From Ruegeria arenilitoris (GTDB lineage: Bacteria; Pseudomonadota; Alphaproteobacteria; Rhodobacterales; Rhodobacteraceae), in assembly GCF_013031355.1 (NCBI RefSeq), contig NZ_WPZO01000002.1:558001-622000 (forward strand): a stretch of 64,000 nucleotides of DNA. Direction: 5' to 3'. A program made the position numbers and the translations under genes. Shown here piece by piece: positions 61,763-64,000 of this stretch. Below the pieces are notes generated by a model. That model worked only from the letters and a program-made list of their open reading frames with translations. It was not told where the DNA came from and did not search any database. Position 1 is the first letter of the stretch. Each line of letters opens with the position of its first letter.

Positions 61763-62610
61763 GTGATGCAACCTTCACACCAACACAGCCGACCTTTCTG
61801 CAAAGGGCTCTGCGCAAACCCGGGTTTGTTGCTGGGCTGATCATCATCGGGTTCTCAATCCTTCTGGCGATTTTTCCGGGGTTCTTTGCCCCGTATGACC
61901 CCAACGCAATCGATTATCTTGCAGTCCGCCAACCACCTTCATGGGCGCACCCGTTCGGCACGGATCTGCTGGGTCGGGATAGCTTGTCTCGCGTGATTTG
62001 GGCGTATCAGGTGAACATGCAAATGGCTGTCTTCGGCACAGTCTTTGCACTGGTGATCGGTGTCATAGTTGGCGCTCTGGTCGGGTACTACCGGGGTATC
62101 GCCGACCTGATCTTTGGGCGGATCGTGGATGCGGTGATCACTTTCCCCTTCCTAGTGCTGGTCATCGCAGTTGTTGCGGTTTTGGGGCCCGGGTTGGTCA
62201 ATATGTATATCGCGATTTCGGTGGTCTATTGGGTGTACTACGCGCGCTTGATGCGGGCCGAGGTGATTGCGCAAATGGGCAACGACTATGCCGCAGCCGG
62301 TGTGGTCATGGGCTACTCCGACAAGCGCATCATCTTCCGCCACCTGCTGCCCAACGCGATAACTCCGGTCATCGTCTATTGGATGACCGATATGGCGCTG
62401 GTGATTCTGCTGGGATCCTCGCTGGGTTATCTGGGGCTTGGCGCGCAACCGCCACAAGCAGAATGGGGCGTTCTGATCGCCGAAGGGCGCAACTTCATTT
62501 CAACAGCGTGGTGGCTGAGCCTGATGCCTGGCATCGCCATCGTTCTGACCGGGCTGGGCTTTTCCTTGCTGGGTGACGGGCTGGCAGATTTGCTGAGACC
62601 GCGAGGGTAA
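61759..62610 (+). CDS. ABC transporter permease (DppC type)
   Basis: 283 residues with the DppC layout: one N-terminal helix, a periplasmic segment with HPFGTDLLGRDSLSRVIW, and five more helices. The EAA motif reads AAAGVVMGYSDKRIIFRHLLPNA. It pairs with the DppB-type permease and the ATPases. The gene is intact and coupled to its neighbours. Confidence 0.92.
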   Translation: MSDATFTPTQPTFLQRALRKPGFVAGLIIIGFSILLAIFPGFFAPYDPNAIDYLAVRQPPSWAHPFGTDLLGRDSLSRVIWAYQVNMQMAVFGTVFALVIGVIVGALVGYYRGIADLIFGRIVDAVITFPFLVLVIAVVAVLGPGLVNMYIAISVVYWVYYARLMRAEVIAQMGNDYAAAGVVMGYSDKRIIFRHLLPNAITPVIVYWMTDMALVILLGSSLGYLGLGAQPPQAEWGVLIAEGRNFISTAWWLSLMPGIAIVLTGLGFSLLGDGLADLLRPRG

Positions 62611-62613
62611 CGG

Positions 62614-63606
62614 ATGGAACACAACACACCGATACTCGAGGTTGATGGGCTCAACACCACCTTCCACCGCGGCGGGCAACCATTGCCAGCTTTGCGCGAT
62701 GTCAGTTTCTCGGTCGCGCGGGGCGAGGTTCTGGGTCTGGTCGGCGAAAGCGGGTCGGGCAAGAGCGTGACTTTACGCTCTATCATCGGCCTTGCGCGAC
62801 GTTACGGCGATGTCACCGGCGAGGTTCGATGGCAAGGGCAGGACTTGGTCCAGATGCCAGATCGCGCCCTGCGCCAGATTCAAGGCCGCGAGATCGCAAT
62901 GATCTTTCAGGAGCCAATGACTTCACTCAACCCGCTTCTCACGGTCGGTCTGCAGCTAGAAGAAACCCTGCGCGCGCATACCGACCTATCCCAGTCTGCT
63001 CGCCGCGATCGTGCCATCGAGATGTTAGACTTGGTCGGCATTCCCTCGGCCGCTCAACGATTGAAAGACTACCCGCACCAGTTCTCGGGCGGAATGCGGC
63101 AACGCGTGATGATCGCCATTGCGCTGGCTGCAAATCCCAAACTGCTGTTGGCGGATGAGCCGACAACAGCCTTGGATGTGACCATTCAGGCGCAGATCCT
63201 CGACCTGATCCTGCGCTTGGCGCAAGACATGGATATGGGCGTTGTCCTGGTTACTCATGACCTCGGCGTCGTCGCTCAGACCTGTGACACCGTTGCCGTG
63301 ATGTATGCCGGACGGATTGTCGAGCAAGGGTCGGTGCGCGGTGTGCTGAAAGACCCGCGCCACCCATACACCGTTGGACTGATGCGGTCTGTTCCTGAAA
63401 ACCTGCCACCTCGGACGCCGCTCTATTCGGTGCCGGGCGTCCCACCCAGCCTTGATGCGCTGCCGCAAGGTTGCGCCTTTGCCCCGCGCTGTGCTGCCTG
63501 TGTTGCGGCCTGCACGCAGGACCGGCCACCTCTGACCGTTGTCACCGAGGGGCGGCAAGTGGCCTGTTTGAACCCGATCACCAAATCACAGGGGAATGCC
63601 GCATGA
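62614..63606 (+). CDS. ABC transporter ATP-binding protein (DppD type)
   Basis: 330 residues. Walker A GESGSGKS (residues ~47-54), signature FSGGMRQRV, Walker [10 protein letters not shown] and the H-loop VTHDLGVV. The C-terminal oligopeptide-transporter domain carries the Cys cluster [14 protein letters not shown] typical of DppD/DppF proteins. It overlaps the next ATPase by 4 bases. Confidence 0.93.
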   Translation: MEHNTPILEVDGLNTTFHRGGQPLPALRDVSFSVARGEVLGLVGESGSGKSVTLRSIIGLARRYGDVTGEVRWQGQDLVQMPDRALRQIQGREIAMIFQEPMTSLNPLLTVGLQLEETLRAHTDLSQSARRDRAIEMLDLVGIPSAAQRLKDYPHQFSGGMRQRVMIAIALAANPKLLLADEPTTALDVTIQAQILDLILRLAQDMDMGVVLVTHDLGVVAQTCDTVAVMYAGRIVEQGSVRGVLKDPRHPYTVGLMRSVPENLPPRTPLYSVPGVPPSLDALPQGCAFAPRCAACVAACTQDRPPLTVVTEGRQVACLNPITKSQGNAA

Positions 63607-64000
63607 CGACCTCGGTGCTTCAGATCCGAGACCTCCACCTGCGCTTCCCTCTGGGGCGCAGCATGGCCGATGTCGCCATGGGTCGCCCGGGCCGTGTCGT
63701 CAACGCGCTGAACGGTGTCAGTCTAGATCTTAACCGCGGTGAAACACTCGGGATCGTCGGTGAATCTGGCTGTGGCAAATCCACGTTGGCACGCTGTATC
63801 GTGCGCCTCTACAAGCCCAGCGAGGGCGAAGTTCGTTTCGATGGGCAAGACATCTTTGGCGCCGATCAACGCGCGGATCGCAGCTATAACCGGCGCGTCC
63901 AGATGATGTTTCAGGATCCTTACTCATCGCTCAATCCACGTATGACAACAGGTCAGATTCTGGCCGAGGCGCTGCGGGTTCATGACATGCGCCCGGACCC
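63603..64000 (+). CDS. ABC transporter ATP-binding protein (DppF type), partial
   Basis: The first ~132 residues of the second ATPase; the gene continues past the window. Walker [10 protein letters not shown] and the Q-loop [18 protein letters not shown] are present. The N-terminus ([15 protein letters not shown]) has the usual extra insert before Walker A. It completes the heterodimeric ATPase pair of the Dpp-like importer. Confidence 0.92.
   Translation, partial: MTTSVLQIRDLHLRFPLGRSMADVAMGRPGRVVNALNGVSLDLNRGETLGIVGESGCGKSTLARCIVRLYKPSEGEVRFDGQDIFGADQRADRSYNRRVQMMFQDPYSSLNPRMTTGQILAEALRVHDMRPD

Overview
The window looks like a chromosomal segment of a marine Roseobacter-group alphaproteobacterium (Rhodobacteraceae). 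This rests on the gene repertoire: two TRAP transporter operons each followed by a universal stress gene, a tripartite tricarboxylate transporter, many GcvA-like LysR regulators, an MttB/GcvT methyltransferase pair, and relics of transposase and tyrosine-recombinase families that I associate with this group. The genus cannot be fixed from the sequence alone. No rRNA, tRNA or CRISPR array was seen.

Region 1 (1-6.4 kb) is the most novel part. It is a RiPP biosynthetic cluster of the TOMM/azole type. It holds a 76-residue precursor with a nitrile-hydratase-like leader and a Cys-Cys C-terminus, a fused E1-like/YcaO cyclodehydratase, a SagB-type azoline dehydrogenase, a cytochrome P450, an orphan 172-residue protein, and an FAD monooxygenase that runs off the left edge. 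The P450 and SagB genes are divergent and their 5' ends overlap.

Region 2 (6.4-8.7 kb) is a gene graveyard: Mu-like phage capsid fragments, a frameshifted GlxA/AraC regulator and a glutathione S-transferase remnant. Region 3 (8.8-13.5 kb) is the conserved PrkA kinase / DUF444 / SpoVR stress operon, followed by an IS5-type transposase scrap.

Region 4 (13.8-27.7 kb) concerns amino-acid uptake and catabolism. It contains a TRAP operon with a tandem USP, two LysR genes, glyA, an AraC-type regulator with RidA and a DadA-like oxidase, and an operon of a PLP decarboxylase, a DUF1185 protein and an M20 deacylase. A 30-bp element containing an inverted repeat lies upstream of both the TRAP operon and the decarboxylase operon, so they are probably co-regulated. 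Region 5 (27.9-33.4 kb) is a tightly overlapped catabolic operon (Rieske oxygenase, class II aldolase, enoyl-CoA hydratase, CoA-transferase, alpha/beta hydrolase) with a divergent LysR gene; its substrate is unknown.

Region 6 (33.7-42.1 kb) is an omega-amino-acid (beta-alanine-like) module. A cupin-type XRE regulator is divergent from an aminotransferase, a CoA-acylating semialdehyde dehydrogenase, alanine dehydrogenase, a second TRAP transporter and a USP. Region 7 (42.2-51.2 kb) is a tricarboxylate module: the TctDE two-component system is divergent from TctC, a fused TctA-TctB, an isocitrate/isopropylmalate-type dehydrogenase, a PrpF-family isomerase, a 78-residue protein and a D-2-hydroxyacid dehydrogenase.

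Region 8 (51.7-55.4 kb) has a LysR gene divergent from a non-pyrrolysine MttB-family methyltransferase and a GcvT-like protein. Region 9 (55.7-64 kb) has a decayed tyrosine recombinase, a DMT exporter, a decayed TauD/TfdA dioxygenase, an XRE-cupin regulator and a Dpp-type ABC transporter running off the right edge. The last two share a putative operator. The recombinase relic at 55.7 kb and another at 42.2 kb belong to the same family and bracket regions 7-8.
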